64,000 nucleotides of DNA, from NCBI GenBank assembly GCA_964385465.1, contig CAYLPJ010000025.1, forward strand, positions 1 to 64,000, read 5' to 3'. A program made the position numbers and the translations under genes. The notes under the pieces are model-generated. The model was not told the origin of the DNA. It was given only the letters and a program-made list of their open reading frames with translations, and searched no databases. Positions 1-8,300 of this stretch are shown here, one piece after another; position 1 is the first letter of the stretch, and each line of letters begins with the position of its first letter. The DNA comes from CAYLPJ01 sp964385465. GTDB lineage: Bacteria; Planctomycetota; Phycisphaerae; SM23-33.

Positions 1-63
1 GTGTTTGGGCTTCTACCAATCCCCATCCTACCCCATTCAGGAGCACCTGTAACCTGCCGCGAA

Positions 64-92
64 TTCAGAATCGTCTTGGACAAAAGTGTAAT
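64..92 (+). promoter_or_regulatory. candidate promoter of the desaturase operon
   Basis: TTCAGA at 64-69 and TGTAAT at 87-92 are separated by 17 bp. They match the sigma-70 consensus at 4 of 6 and 5 of 6 positions. Transcription would begin near 99, leaving a leader of about 110 nt before the desaturase start at 210. The call rests on sequence match only. Confidence 0.35.
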
Positions 93-209
93 CAGTTTCG
101 AAGCACCCGGCGAACTGGCCGGGGCCGTTTGCCCCGTAGCTCCCGGCCGGGAAGCGCCGTGGTGCTGGGCGCGGCTAGACCTGCTGTACGAAGGGAAACG
201 ACCGAAATC

Positions 210-1163
210 ATGAAGATCCGCCACGCGCTGCTGTCCGTCGTCCGGTGGGTGGACAGCGAGGCCGCGCCGGAGGAACTGGCCAGTGAGCGCGCGAACAAGA
301 TCGACTTTGTTCGGGTCCTGCCGTTTCTGCTCATTCACTTGGCCTGCCTGGCAGTCATCTGGGTGGGATGGAGCCACGTGGCGGTCTGGACGGCGGTCGG
401 CCTCTATCTCGTTCGCGGCTTCGCGATCACGGCCATCTACCATCGCTACTTCTCTCATCGCAGCTTCCGCCTGAATCGCTTCTGGCAGTTCGTCTTCACG
501 ATCTTGGGCGAAATGGCTGCTCAGCGCGGCCCGCTCTGGTGGGCCGCACATCACCGCCATCACCACGCCACGGCCGATACCGAGGACGACGTCCACTCGC
601 CCGTTACTCGGGGCTTTTGGTGGAGCCACATCTTCTGGCTGACCACCCCGGCCAGCTTTCCTACGAAGAGGGATCGCGTCCGGGACTGGGCGAAGTTCCC
701 CGAGCTGGTCTTCCTCAATCGCTTCAACGTTCTTCCGCCGCTGCTGCTGGTTGCACTGCTCTTCGCGGCGGGCGAACTGCTGGCCGTATTCGCTCCCTCG
801 GCCAACACGAGCGGCCTTCAGATGGTCGTCTGGGGCTTTGTCATCTCGACGGTGGTCCTCTACCACGCCACGTTCACGATCAACTCCTTGGACCACATGA
901 TCGGCGCGCGGCTGTTCGACACGCCGGACCGCAGCCGCAACAACTGGCTGCTCGCGCTGGTGACGTTCGGGGAGGGCTGGCACAACAACCACCATCGCTA
1001 CCCAGGCGCCACCCGTCAGGGGTTCTACTGGTGGCAGGTCGACGTGACCTACGCGGCGCTGAAGGTCCTGTCATGGGTGGGTATCGTCAAGGGACTGCGG
1101 CCGGTCCCGCAGAGAGTTCTCGACGAGGGACGCCGCCCGAGGCCGGCGAGCGGAGGGGGATAG
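210..1163 (+). CDS. acyl-CoA / fatty acid desaturase, delta-9 type
   Basis: A 317-residue integral membrane di-iron desaturase that would introduce a double bond into a fatty acyl chain. The three histidine boxes of the stearoyl-CoA desaturase family are visible: HRYFSH at residues 78-83, HHRHHH around 114-119 and HNNHH at 258-262. Hydrophobic segments lie around residues 36-80 and 185-235. An in-frame ATG exists at 129, but the ATG at 210 is chosen because it follows a GAAGGGA-like ribosome site and begins the conserved region. The stop is 5 bp before the next gene, so this is the first gene of a four-gene operon. It probably supplies the unsaturated acyl chains that the downstream CFA-family methyltransferase modifies; that link is inferred. 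Confidence 0.9.
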   Translation: MKIRHALLSVVRWVDSEAAPEELASERANKIDFVRVLPFLLIHLACLAVIWVGWSHVAVWTAVGLYLVRGFAITAIYHRYFSHRSFRLNRFWQFVFTILGEMAAQRGPLWWAAHHRHHHATADTEDDVHSPVTRGFWWSHIFWLTTPASFPTKRDRVRDWAKFPELVFLNRFNVLPPLLLVALLFAAGELLAVFAPSANTSGLQMVVWGFVISTVVLYHATFTINSLDHMIGARLFDTPDRSRNNWLLALVTFGEGWHNNHHRYPGATRQGFYWWQVDVTYAALKVLSWVGIVKGLRPVPQRVLDEGRRPRPASGGG

Positions 1164-1168
1164 CCGGC

Positions 1169-2410
1169 ATGAAACTGGCGATCATCGGAACCGGCATCTC
1201 GGGGCTGACCGCGGCCCATCTGCTCGCGGCCGACCACGATATCACGGTGTACGAGGCGAACGACTACATCGGCGGCCACACGCACACGCTGGATGTGCCG
1301 GCGGCCGGGCGAACGTGGGCAATTGACACCGGCTTCATCGTCTTCAACGACAGGACGTACCCGAACCTGAACCGTCTTTTCGACGCCTTGGGCATCGCGT
1401 GGCAGCCGAGCACGATGGCGTTCAGCGTGCGGTGCGAACGGACCGGCCTGGAGTATCGCCCCAGTTCGATCAACACGCTGTTCGCCCAGCGGCGCAACCT
1501 GTTTCGCCCGGGCTTCTGGCGGATGATCCGCGGCATTGTGCGATTTCGCCGCCGATGCCAGGAGGTCCTCAGCGCCGAAGCCGAACTCACGCTGGGCGAA
1601 TACCTGGACCAGTCCGGCTACCCCCAGGAGTTCATTGACTTCTTCATCGTGCCCATGGGCGCGGCGATCTGGTCGGCCGAGCCGACGACCTTCCGTCAGT
1701 TCCCGGCCCGGCTGTTCGTGGAGTTCTTCGCGAACCACGGCGTGCTCCAGATTCGCGGACAGCCCAAGTGGCGCGTGGTCAAGGGCGGCTCGCGGGCCTA
1801 CGTGGACAAGCTGGTTGCCCCGTTCCGAGACCGCATTCATCTCTGCGCCCCCGTTCGGTCGGTTCGGCGCAGCGCCGACGGGGTCGAAGTCGCGGCCGAG
1901 GGCTGCGGAGCCGAGACGTTCGACGAGGTGATCATCGCCGCGCACAGCGACCAGGCGCTAGCGATGCTCGCCGATCCGAGCGATGCCGAGCGCGACGTGC
2001 TCGGTGCGATCCCCTACCAGTCGAACGCGACCGTCCTGCACACCGATGCGTCCCTGCTGCCGCGCTGCCGGCGGGCGTGGGCAAGCTGGAACTACCACAT
2101 CCCGCAAGAGCCCCGGCCCGGCGTGACGCTGACGTACTACATGAACATGCTCCAGAGCCTGGATGCCCCGGTCCAGTTCTGCGTCACCCTGAATCGCGAC
2201 GAGGACATCGATCCGTCGACCGTCCTGGCATCCCTCATCTACGAACACCCCGTGTACACGCCGGCCGGGCTTGCCGCGCAGGCGCGGCACGGGGAGATCA
2301 GCGGCCTCAACCGCACGCACTACTGCGGCGCCTACTGGGGCTATGGGTTCCACGAGGACGGCGTCAACAGCGCCCTGAAGGTGTGCCGAAGGTTCGGAAA
2401 GCAACTCTAG
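1169..2410 (+). CDS. FAD-dependent oxidoreductase (amine-oxidase-like), lipid-cluster type
   Basis: A 413-residue flavoprotein with an N-terminal Rossmann dinucleotide site (GTGISGL; Gly7, Gly9, Gly12) and the following acidic/GGHTHT stretch typical of the NAD/FAD-binding amine-oxidase superfamily. Another family-like stretch is IDTGFIVFND near residue 55. Members of this family sit beside DUF1365 and CFA-synthase-like genes in many bacteria. In Rhodobacter sphaeroides, genes of such a cluster make methylated diene and furan fatty acids. A desaturation or dehydrogenation of a phospholipid acyl chain is therefore the best guess, not shown by sequence. The reading frame stays open upstream to 368, but that part is antisense-like shadow of the desaturase; the ATG at 1169 starts the conserved Rossmann fold. 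Confidence 0.85.
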   Translation: MKLAIIGTGISGLTAAHLLAADHDITVYEANDYIGGHTHTLDVPAAGRTWAIDTGFIVFNDRTYPNLNRLFDALGIAWQPSTMAFSVRCERTGLEYRPSSINTLFAQRRNLFRPGFWRMIRGIVRFRRRCQEVLSAEAELTLGEYLDQSGYPQEFIDFFIVPMGAAIWSAEPTTFRQFPARLFVEFFANHGVLQIRGQPKWRVVKGGSRAYVDKLVAPFRDRIHLCAPVRSVRRSADGVEVAAEGCGAETFDEVIIAAHSDQALAMLADPSDAERDVLGAIPYQSNATVLHTDASLLPRCRRAWASWNYHIPQEPRPGVTLTYYMNMLQSLDAPVQFCVTLNRDEDIDPSTVLASLIYEHPVYTPAGLAAQARHGEISGLNRTHYCGAYWGYGFHEDGVNSALKVCRRFGKQL

Positions 2411-2412
2411 CC

Positions 2413-3198
2413 ATGCACAGTGCGATCTATGAAGGCTGGGTTCGTCATTGTCGGCACCAACCCGTCCGGCACGAGTTCCGGTATCGCATTTTCATGGTCT
2501 ACCTGGATCTCGACGAACTGCACGCCGTCTTCGAAGGCAGCCCGTTCTGGTCGGCGGACGAGCCCAATCTCGCGTGGTTCCGCCGCGGCGACCATCTCGG
2601 TGAGGCGGACATCCCGCTCGCCGAGGCCGTCCGGAGGCTGGTGGCCGAGCGGGTGGGCCGGGCGCCCGCCGGCCCTATTCGCATGCTGACGCACCTGCGG
2701 TACTTCGGCATCTGCTTCAATCCGGTGAGTTTCTACTATTGCTTCGACGAAAGGGGCTCTGAGGTCGAGACATCCATCGCGGAGGTGCACAACACGCCCT
2801 GGCTGGAAGAGCATTGCTACGTCATGGACCGGTCACGCGAGACCCGCGAGGGAACGTGGCGCCGGCATCGCTTTGCCAAGAAGTTCCACGTCTCGCCGTT
2901 CATGGGCATGGACATGGTCTACGACTGGTGGCTCACCGACCCGGGCGAGCAGCTTCGCGTTCGCATCGTGAATCGACGCGGCGAGACGCGCCTGTTCGAG
3001 GCGTCGCTGATCCTGCAGCGCCGGCCGTTGACTCCGTCCGGCCTGACGACCATGCTGGTGCGATACCCGGTGATGACGCTTCAGGTGATCCTCGGCATCT
3101 ACTGGCAGGCGTGGAAGCTCAGGGGCAAGCGAGTGCCGTTCCATCCGCATCCCAAGACGCTCGAGGCCGCCGAACCGAACGGAGAATCGCATGCCTGA
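2413..3198 (+). CDS. DUF1365 family protein
   Basis: A 261-residue protein of unknown activity that matches DUF1365 by its features: an opening like SAIYEGWVRHCRH, a central YFGICFNPVSFYYC motif near residues 97-110, and a KKFHVSPFMGM motif near 156-166. It starts 2 bp after the flavoprotein stop and overlaps the next start by 8 bp, so translation is probably coupled to the CFA-like enzyme. DUF1365 proteins are nearly always found with an FAD oxidoreductase and a CFA-synthase homologue, so a role in the same lipid modification is likely. The chemical step is unknown. Confidence 0.85.
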   Translation: MHSAIYEGWVRHCRHQPVRHEFRYRIFMVYLDLDELHAVFEGSPFWSADEPNLAWFRRGDHLGEADIPLAEAVRRLVAERVGRAPAGPIRMLTHLRYFGICFNPVSFYYCFDERGSEVETSIAEVHNTPWLEEHCYVMDRSRETREGTWRRHRFAKKFHVSPFMGMDMVYDWWLTDPGEQLRVRIVNRRGETRLFEASLILQRRPLTPSGLTTMLVRYPVMTLQVILGIYWQAWKLRGKRVPFHPHPKTLEAAEPNGESHA

Positions 3199-4471
3199 TT
3201 CGATCGTTCCCGCCGAACGAGACCGGCCGCTGCCGAAGACGGCCGGCTTCCGCGATCGCCTGGCCCGGCGCATGGTCCTCGCCCGGCTCGCCCACATCGA
3301 GTGGGGTCGGATGACGCTCGTAGAGCCCGACGGCAGGCAGAGCTTCGGTCGTCCTGCCCCGTCCCAGCCGGATGTCACGCTGACGGTTGCGAGCCCCCGG
3401 TTCTTCTCCTCGATTGCGTTCCGCGGAGGGCTGGGCGCGGCGGAGGCCTACATGGACGGCGCCTGGTCATGCAACGACCTGCCGGGCCTGATTCGCATGA
3501 TGGTCCGCAACGAGGCCGTGCTGCAACGCGTCGACCGGGGCTGGGCGAGGCTCGCGGCGCCCGCGGCGCGCACGTACCACTGGCTCCGTCGCAACACGCG
3601 CGCGGGCAGCCGGTCGAACATCGCGGCCCACTATGACCTGGGCAACGAGTTCTATGCCCTGTTCCTCGATGAAAGCATGACCTATTCGTCGGGCATCTTC
3701 GAGCATGACGAGGCCGCCCTGGCGGAGGCGTCGGCCGCCAAGTACGACCGCATCTGCCGGAAGCTCTCGCTGGGCCCAGCCGACCGCGTGGTGGAGATCG
3801 GCTGCGGCTGGGGCGGCTTCGCCATCCATGCCGCCACCCACTACGGCTGCCACGTCACCGGCGTGACGATCTCGGCCGAGCAGCTTGCCTTCGCGCGTCA
3901 GCGCGTCGACGAAGCCGACCTCGCCGACCGTGTCGAGCTTCGAATGCAGGACTACCGGGACGTGGAAGGCACGTTCGACAAGCTGGTCTCGATCGAGATG
4001 ATCGAGGCCGTTGGGCATCAGTACCTCGACGCGTTCCTCAGCACTTGCAGTAAGCTGCTCGTCCCCGAGGGCCAGATGGCCCTCCAGGCGATCACAATCG
4101 CCGACCAACGCTACGCGAGGCACACTCGCACCGTCGACGTCATCAAGCGGTACATCTTCCCCGGCGGGTGCCTGGTCTCGGTCACGGGCATCTGCGACGC
4201 GGCCACGCGGGCGACCGACCTGCGGCTCGTGCACATGGAGGACATCACCTCGAGCTACGCCCGAACGCTGCGCGAGTGGCGGCAGCGTTTCCTCGCGGCG
4301 GCCGACCGCGTGCGGGAGATGGGCTTTCCCGAGAGCTTCCTGAGGCTGTGGGAGTACTACCTCGCCTACTGCGAAGGAGCGTTTACTGAGCGCTACGTCG
4401 GGGACGTGCAGATGATCCTGGCCAAACCGCTGTGCCGGGCCGACGTCCCCTTGGGAACGCATGGCGGTTGA
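3191..4471 (+). CDS. cyclopropane-fatty-acyl-phospholipid synthase family methyltransferase (copy 1)
   Basis: A 426-residue SAM-dependent methyltransferase acting on unsaturated acyl chains of membrane phospholipids. The first ~130 residues form the lipid-binding N-terminal domain of long CFA synthases. SNIAAHYDLGNEFY at 142-155 is the canonical CFA motif, and VEIGCGWGGF at 201-210 is SAM motif I. SIEMIEAVGHQY near 269-280 is the conserved active-site stretch. The start overlaps DUF1365 by 8 bp. It is the last gene of the plus operon and ends 15 bp from the convergent DUF4345 gene. The product may be a cyclopropane, a methyl-branched or a methylene chain; the motifs do not decide this. Confidence 0.9.
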   Translation: MPDSIVPAERDRPLPKTAGFRDRLARRMVLARLAHIEWGRMTLVEPDGRQSFGRPAPSQPDVTLTVASPRFFSSIAFRGGLGAAEAYMDGAWSCNDLPGLIRMMVRNEAVLQRVDRGWARLAAPAARTYHWLRRNTRAGSRSNIAAHYDLGNEFYALFLDESMTYSSGIFEHDEAALAEASAAKYDRICRKLSLGPADRVVEIGCGWGGFAIHAATHYGCHVTGVTISAEQLAFARQRVDEADLADRVELRMQDYRDVEGTFDKLVSIEMIEAVGHQYLDAFLSTCSKLLVPEGQMALQAITIADQRYARHTRTVDVIKRYIFPGGCLVSVTGICDAATRATDLRLVHMEDITSSYARTLREWRQRFLAAADRVREMGFPESFLRLWEYYLAYCEGAFTERYVGDVQMILAKPLCRADVPLGTHGG

Positions 4472-4486
4472 CGGCCGGCTTGAGCC

Positions 4487-4882
4487 TCACGAAGCGGACC
4501 GGGATTGCAGGATGCCCAGAGCGATGCCCGCCAGGACTGCCGTCACGCACTCCACGGCGAGGATCTGGAGAATCAGGCCCTCGCCGGACTTGTCCAGGAC
4601 GATCCCCAGCACTCTGGCGGCGATGAGGCCGGCGTAGACGCACAAGATCGCAATGAGGCCGGGAATGACCCAGCCCGGCCGGACCGCGCAGACCACCAGG
4701 AAGGCCGCCCATCCCAACTCCAGGCCGCCGTAGAAGGCGCGCATCTCCGTGACAGCCATGGGGGCCGTCAGCTCGAACTTCGACAGGCGGGCCATGCGAA
4801 CCGGCCAGATCACGTACGCCGCACCGAAGCCGGCATGCATCAGGGCGGTCAATCCCAAGACAATTCGTGCGAAGAGCATCAT
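4487..4882 (-). CDS. small four-helix membrane protein, DUF4345-like
   Basis: A 131-residue hydrophobic protein with about four predicted transmembrane helices and a central MRAFYGGLELGWAAF motif near residues 47-61, resembling DUF4345. Its ATG overlaps the stop of the upstream CFA-family gene in an ATGA arrangement (4879-4882), so it is translationally coupled and forms the last gene of the seven-gene minus operon. No catalytic residue is apparent. The family name is a moderate-confidence match. A role in the membrane lipid pathway is inferred from context. Confidence 0.7.
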   Translation of the reverse strand: MMLFARIVLGLTALMHAGFGAAYVIWPVRMARLSKFELTAPMAVTEMRAFYGGLELGWAAFLVVCAVRPGWVIPGLIAILCVYAGLIAARVLGIVLDKSGEGLILQILAVECVTAVLAGIALGILQSRSAS

Positions 4883-5934
4883 GACTGGTCTCCTTGAGCC
4901 GGGCCCCGCTTGCGGAACCGGTAGTGACTGACGATCCACTCGCTGCCGCCGGCGAATCCCCACAACTCGATCCCCGCCCACAGGAACAGCCGCCAGCGCT
5001 GGAACCACCGCTGCGGATCCTCACCGTAGGCCTCGGCCAGAATCGGAAGGACTTCGCCGCGCGACCGATCGAGGTTGGCCAGCCAGGCCCGGCACGTCCT
5101 GCTGTAGTGGCGCCCATCGAGCATCCAGTGCCCCTCGACCGACAAGTGATCCTGGAAATGCAGCAGCAGGTCGTCCGAGGGCATCAGGCCGCCGGTGAAG
5201 AAGTACTTCGTCATCCAGTCGGCCGGGCCCTTGATCTCGAAGCGGTAGCCGGCCGTCCGGTGAGAAAACACGTGCACGAAGAGCTTGCCCTCGGGCTTGA
5301 GCCACCCGGCGATGCGTTCCAGGAGCAGGCGAAGGTTGTTCATGTGCTCGAACATCTCGATGGAGCACACGCGATCAAAGCTCTCCTCGGGCTCGAAGGT
5401 ATTCACATCGGCGGTGAAGACCTTGAGGTTGGTCAAGTTCCTCTGACGGCACATTTCTTCAATGTGCATCGCCTGCGTGCGGGAGTTCGATACCGCCGTG
5501 ATCTGGGACGCGGGGTAGTGCTCGGCCAGCCATAGCGACAGCGAGCCCCAACCGCAACCCAGGTCGAGAATGCGCTGGCCGTCGGATATCTCGGCTCGCT
5601 CGCAGACCTGGGCCAAGGCCGCCTCCTCGGCCGATGCCAGGTCCGACACGTCGGCCGACCAGGTGCAACAGCTGTACTTCATCCGCGGGCCCAACACGTG
5701 CTCGAACAGCGCCGTCGGGACCTCGTAGTGCTGCTGGTTGGCCTCGTCGGTGTGTCGAGCGACCGGGCCTTCCGAGAGCCCGCGAATCAGCTCGGCCTTG
5801 CGCCGCGATTGGGCTTCCGGCCCGCCTTCGGCATTCATCCGCAGCCGACTTCGGTCCAGCCTGCGAATGCCCATGCGGATCAGGGCATCGGGCAGCACGC
5901 CTCGCTCGGCCAGGTTCAGCAGCCATTGGATCAT
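4879..5934 (-). CDS. cyclopropane-fatty-acyl-phospholipid synthase family methyltransferase (copy 2, short form)
   Basis: A 351-residue class I SAM methyltransferase. ILDLGCGWGS at 122-131 is motif I, NQQHYEVPTALF near 66-77 corresponds to the CFA HYDLGNDFY region, and SIEMFEHMNN is the active-site segment. It lacks the N-terminal lipid-binding domain of copy 1 and is not a close duplicate. It starts in an ATGA overlap with the DUF1295 gene upstream and ends in another with the DUF4345 gene. This short form, next to DUF1295, is a recurring arrangement in bacteria. The acyl substrate and product cannot be read from the sequence. Confidence 0.85.
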   Translation of the reverse strand: MIQWLLNLAERGVLPDALIRMGIRRLDRSRLRMNAEGGPEAQSRRKAELIRGLSEGPVARHTDEANQQHYEVPTALFEHVLGPRMKYSCCTWSADVSDLASAEEAALAQVCERAEISDGQRILDLGCGWGSLSLWLAEHYPASQITAVSNSRTQAMHIEEMCRQRNLTNLKVFTADVNTFEPEESFDRVCSIEMFEHMNNLRLLLERIAGWLKPEGKLFVHVFSHRTAGYRFEIKGPADWMTKYFFTGGLMPSDDLLLHFQDHLSVEGHWMLDGRHYSRTCRAWLANLDRSRGEVLPILAEAYGEDPQRWFQRWRLFLWAGIELWGFAGGSEWIVSHYRFRKRGPAQGDQS

Positions 5935-6719
5935 GACGGGCTCCTTGGCGGCCAGGGGATGAACGCACTGGTCGTCCGTTGATAGGATCGGTACTCCTCG
6001 CCGCGGCTGGCGACGGCACGCTTCTCGGTGTAGGGAATGCCCGTGATGCGAAACAGCAGCAGGAGCATGACCACGGGGCCAAGCAGGGCCACCCACGCGT
6101 AGGAAGACCCAAGGGCCAGGAAGATGTAGGCGAACCAGTGGATCCACTCGAAGAAGTAGTTCGGGTGACGGCTGTACCGCCACAGGCCCTCCCGGCACGT
6201 CTTGCCCCGGTTTTCCGGCCGGCCTCGGAACCGGGCCAGTTGACGGTCCGCCACGGTCTCGCCCGTGATCGCCACGAGCCAGACCGCCGCGCCGACGAAG
6301 TCGTACCACTGCCCAACCGGCTGGCGGGAGAACAGACCGGGCAGCAGCGGAACGGCGAAGAGGACGGACCCCAGCGCCTGGACCTGGAAGAACCAGAGGA
6401 AATGCAGATTCGCGCGATCGCCCCAGCCGCTCCGCAGCATCTGGTACCGACCGTCTTCCTCGCCGCTCAGGACGCGATCGAGCAGCAGGTATCCCGCGAG
6501 GCGGAAGCTCCAGAGCCCCGCGAGGGACCCAATGAGGACGCGCCGGCCGACGTCGCCCGAAGCGGCGACGCCGAAGAAGACCGCCAGCAAGCCCACGCCT
6601 CCGGCCCAGGTCACATCCACGATGCCGGCGTCCTTCTTCGCGGCCGCCACCAGCCAGGCAATCAGCATCACCCCGGCCATGAAGGCCCAGCCCAGCAACG
6701 CCATCTGAACGGCGGTCAT
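5931..6719 (-). CDS. DUF1295 membrane protein (steroid 5-alpha-reductase-like)
   Basis: A 262-residue integral membrane protein with several hydrophobic helices. The C-terminal hallmarks of DUF1295 are clear: YSRHPNYFFEW near residues 185-195 and RGEEYRSYQRTTSAFIPW near the end. DUF1295 belongs to the superfamily of steroid 5-alpha-reductases and isoprenylcysteine methyltransferases, so a NADPH-dependent reduction of a lipid double bond is plausible but unproven. It follows Bcp by 27 bp and overlaps the CFA copy 2 start (ATGA at 5931-5934), so both are made from one transcript. Confidence 0.85.
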   Translation of the reverse strand: MTAVQMALLGWAFMAGVMLIAWLVAAAKKDAGIVDVTWAGGVGLLAVFFGVAASGDVGRRVLIGSLAGLWSFRLAGYLLLDRVLSGEEDGRYQMLRSGWGDRANLHFLWFFQVQALGSVLFAVPLLPGLFSRQPVGQWYDFVGAAVWLVAITGETVADRQLARFRGRPENRGKTCREGLWRYSRHPNYFFEWIHWFAYIFLALGSSYAWVALLGPVVMLLLLFRITGIPYTEKRAVASRGEEYRSYQRTTSAFIPWPPRSPS

Positions 6720-6746
6720 GGCTCTCTCCCGCGCAATCGCGCGCCG

Positions 6747-7223
6747 TCAGGCGTTCCTCAACTCCGCCAGCTTCTGCTTGACGGCCTCGGCATGACCGGC
6801 GGGCTTGACCTTCTCCCACCGGTGCGCCACGACTCCCTTGGGATCGATCAGGACGGTGCTTCGCAGCACGCCCTGGTACTTCTTGCCGTACATGCTCTTC
6901 TCGCCCCAAGCGCCGTACCGGTCGAGTATCTTGTGGTCCGGGTCGCTAAGCAAGTCGACACCGAGACCATGCTTCTCAATGAACTTCCGGTGCTTGGCCG
7001 CGCTGTCAGGGCTGACGCCGATCACCCGGGCATCCAGTTTCTCGAAACCCTTCAGGTGACTGGTGAACTCGCAGGCTTCTTTCGTGCAGCCGGGCGTGTC
7101 GTCCTTCGGGTAGAAGTACAGAACCACCCAACCGCCTGACAGGTCCTTCAGCGAAACCTTCTTGTCATCCTGGTCCGGGAGTGAAAAGGCTGGCGCCCTT
7201 GCTCCTGTCCGAATGGAGGCCAT
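6747..7223 (-). CDS. bcp: thioredoxin-dependent peroxiredoxin, Bcp family
   Basis: A 158-residue cytoplasmic thiol peroxidase that reduces hydroperoxides, including lipid hydroperoxides. YPKDDTPGCTKEACEF carries the peroxidatic Cys46 and a second cysteine, Cys51, at the five-residue spacing known from E. coli Bcp. Length and domain are complete. It sits 43 bp after the PPOX-like gene and 27 bp before DUF1295, inside the minus operon. A peroxidase here suggests protection against lipid peroxides formed during or countered by the acyl-chain modification. Confidence 0.9.
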   Translation of the reverse strand: MASIRTGARAPAFSLPDQDDKKVSLKDLSGGWVVLYFYPKDDTPGCTKEACEFTSHLKGFEKLDARVIGVSPDSAAKHRKFIEKHGLGVDLLSDPDHKILDRYGAWGEKSMYGKKYQGVLRSTVLIDPKGVVAHRWEKVKPAGHAEAVKQKLAELRNA

Positions 7224-7266
7224 GGATTTCTCCTTCTCTCTTGAGGCCCTTCGTTGCCAACTCGCC

Positions 7267-7644
7267 CTAATCGCCGACCAGAGGACGAACGTGATCGATA
7301 CGGAAGGTCACCAGGAAGCGCTGCTCACCTTGCGCTTCGCACTCGGCCGGCAGCGGCCGTCGTCGTATTGCAGCAATCCTGTCCGGATCGCTGTCTTCGG
7401 CCGTCTTCGTGAGATACAGGCGTCTGCCCTTGTAGCCTTCGCCGCGCTCAACGAACGTGTAGTTGGCCTTGGGGTTCTCGGTTACGTTCTTGTGGCTGAG
7501 CCGGTCGGCCATGATGAAAGCCACGGAGCCATCTTCAAGGAAGTGAGGCTTGGCGTACACCGCCGCGTCCACCGAACCGTCCGTGCCGGCTGTAGCCAAC
7601 AGGCCGAAGCCTTCTGCGTTCTCGAAGTATCCTTGTATGTCCAT
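7267..7644 (-). CDS. pyridoxamine 5'-phosphate oxidase-family (split-barrel FMN) protein
   Basis: A 125-residue single-domain protein resembling the FMN-binding split barrel of the PPOX family. Family-like features are an opening GYFENAEGFGLLATAGTDGSVDAA, where a new FMN strand pattern begins, and a PHFLEDGSVAFIMADRLSHKNV segment, shown here only in part. It is too short and divergent to be PdxH. The stretch KANYTFVE followed by GYKGRRLYL is typical of small general-stress-type members. It lies 34 bp after the nitroreductase stop and 43 bp before Bcp. Cofactor (FMN or F420) and substrate are unknown. Confidence 0.8.
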   Translation of the reverse strand: MDIQGYFENAEGFGLLATAGTDGSVDAAVYAKPHFLEDGSVAFIMADRLSHKNVTENPKANYTFVERGEGYKGRRLYLTKTAEDSDPDRIAAIRRRPLPAECEAQGEQRFLVTFRIDHVRPLVGD

Positions 7645-7678
7645 TGCTCGTCTCCTGTCCTACGGCATGCCGCCGCGC

Positions 7679-8284
7679 TCAAACGGGTCCCGGCCAGAGT
7701 TGGTCCCAGGCGCCCCGGAAGACCCACGCCTCGCAGGGACGTCGAGTCCGTGGGGCAACCTCCGACATGCGGAGGTCCTCAGGCAGCGAATCCGGCCTTC
7801 CGGCGTAGCCCATCGCGATCGCGGCAACCGGTTCGAAACCTTCGGGTATCCCGAGATTCGATCGTGTCGCATCTCGGCTGAACCCGCCCATCGCATGGAC
7901 GTGCAGGCCCAGGGCGGTGGCCTGGACCATCAGAGCGGCCGTGGCCAGTCCCGTATCGTGCCACGCGAAGCGGTTGGGCTTCCCGCTCTCGTCGAACGTA
8001 TTCTTGGCAACCGAGACCATCAGTACAGGGGCACTTGATGCCCAGACAGCCTTGGCTTCGCTTAGACAGCCAACGATCCGGGCATGTTCGGAAGGCTGCT
8101 CTCGCATGGCCACAACCAATCGCCAAGGCTGCTGGTTCATTGAGGAGGCGGCCCACCGAGCCGCCTCGAAGCAGGTCTCGAGCTTATCCTTCTCAACGTC
8201 CCCATCCACCCAAGCCCTTGGGCTCCACCTTCGGGCAAGAAGGTCCGCGATATCCGGGTCAACGTCGGTTCGCTCTTCGCTCAT
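7679..8284 (-). CDS. nitroreductase family protein
   Basis: A 201-residue FMN-dependent oxidoreductase. RRWSPRAW at residues 18-25 and AARWAASSMNQQPWR near 41-55 are the usual FMN-phosphate-binding stretches of the family. A glycine-rich GYAGRPDSLPEDLR segment near the C-terminus completes the fold. It begins 16 bp after the fasciclin gene stop and is second in the minus operon. Nitroreductase-like enzymes reduce quinones, flavins or activated double bonds; which applies here is not visible. Confidence 0.85.
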   Translation of the reverse strand: MSEERTDVDPDIADLLARRWSPRAWVDGDVEKDKLETCFEAARWAASSMNQQPWRLVVAMREQPSEHARIVGCLSEAKAVWASSAPVLMVSVAKNTFDESGKPNRFAWHDTGLATAALMVQATALGLHVHAMGGFSRDATRSNLGIPEGFEPVAAIAMGYAGRPDSLPEDLRMSEVAPRTRRPCEAWVFRGAWDQLWPGPV

Positions 8285-8300
8285 GGAATCTGGCCCTGTG

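Noticed and set aside
1..213. A 70-codon plus-strand frame at the left edge
   Set aside because: It covers the desaturase leader and has no family match; the promoter-like boxes at 64-92 argue against coding.
5979..7139. A 386-codon plus-strand open frame across DUF1295 and Bcp
   Set aside because: It is opposite two clearly real genes with catalytic motifs and carries no recognisable domain.
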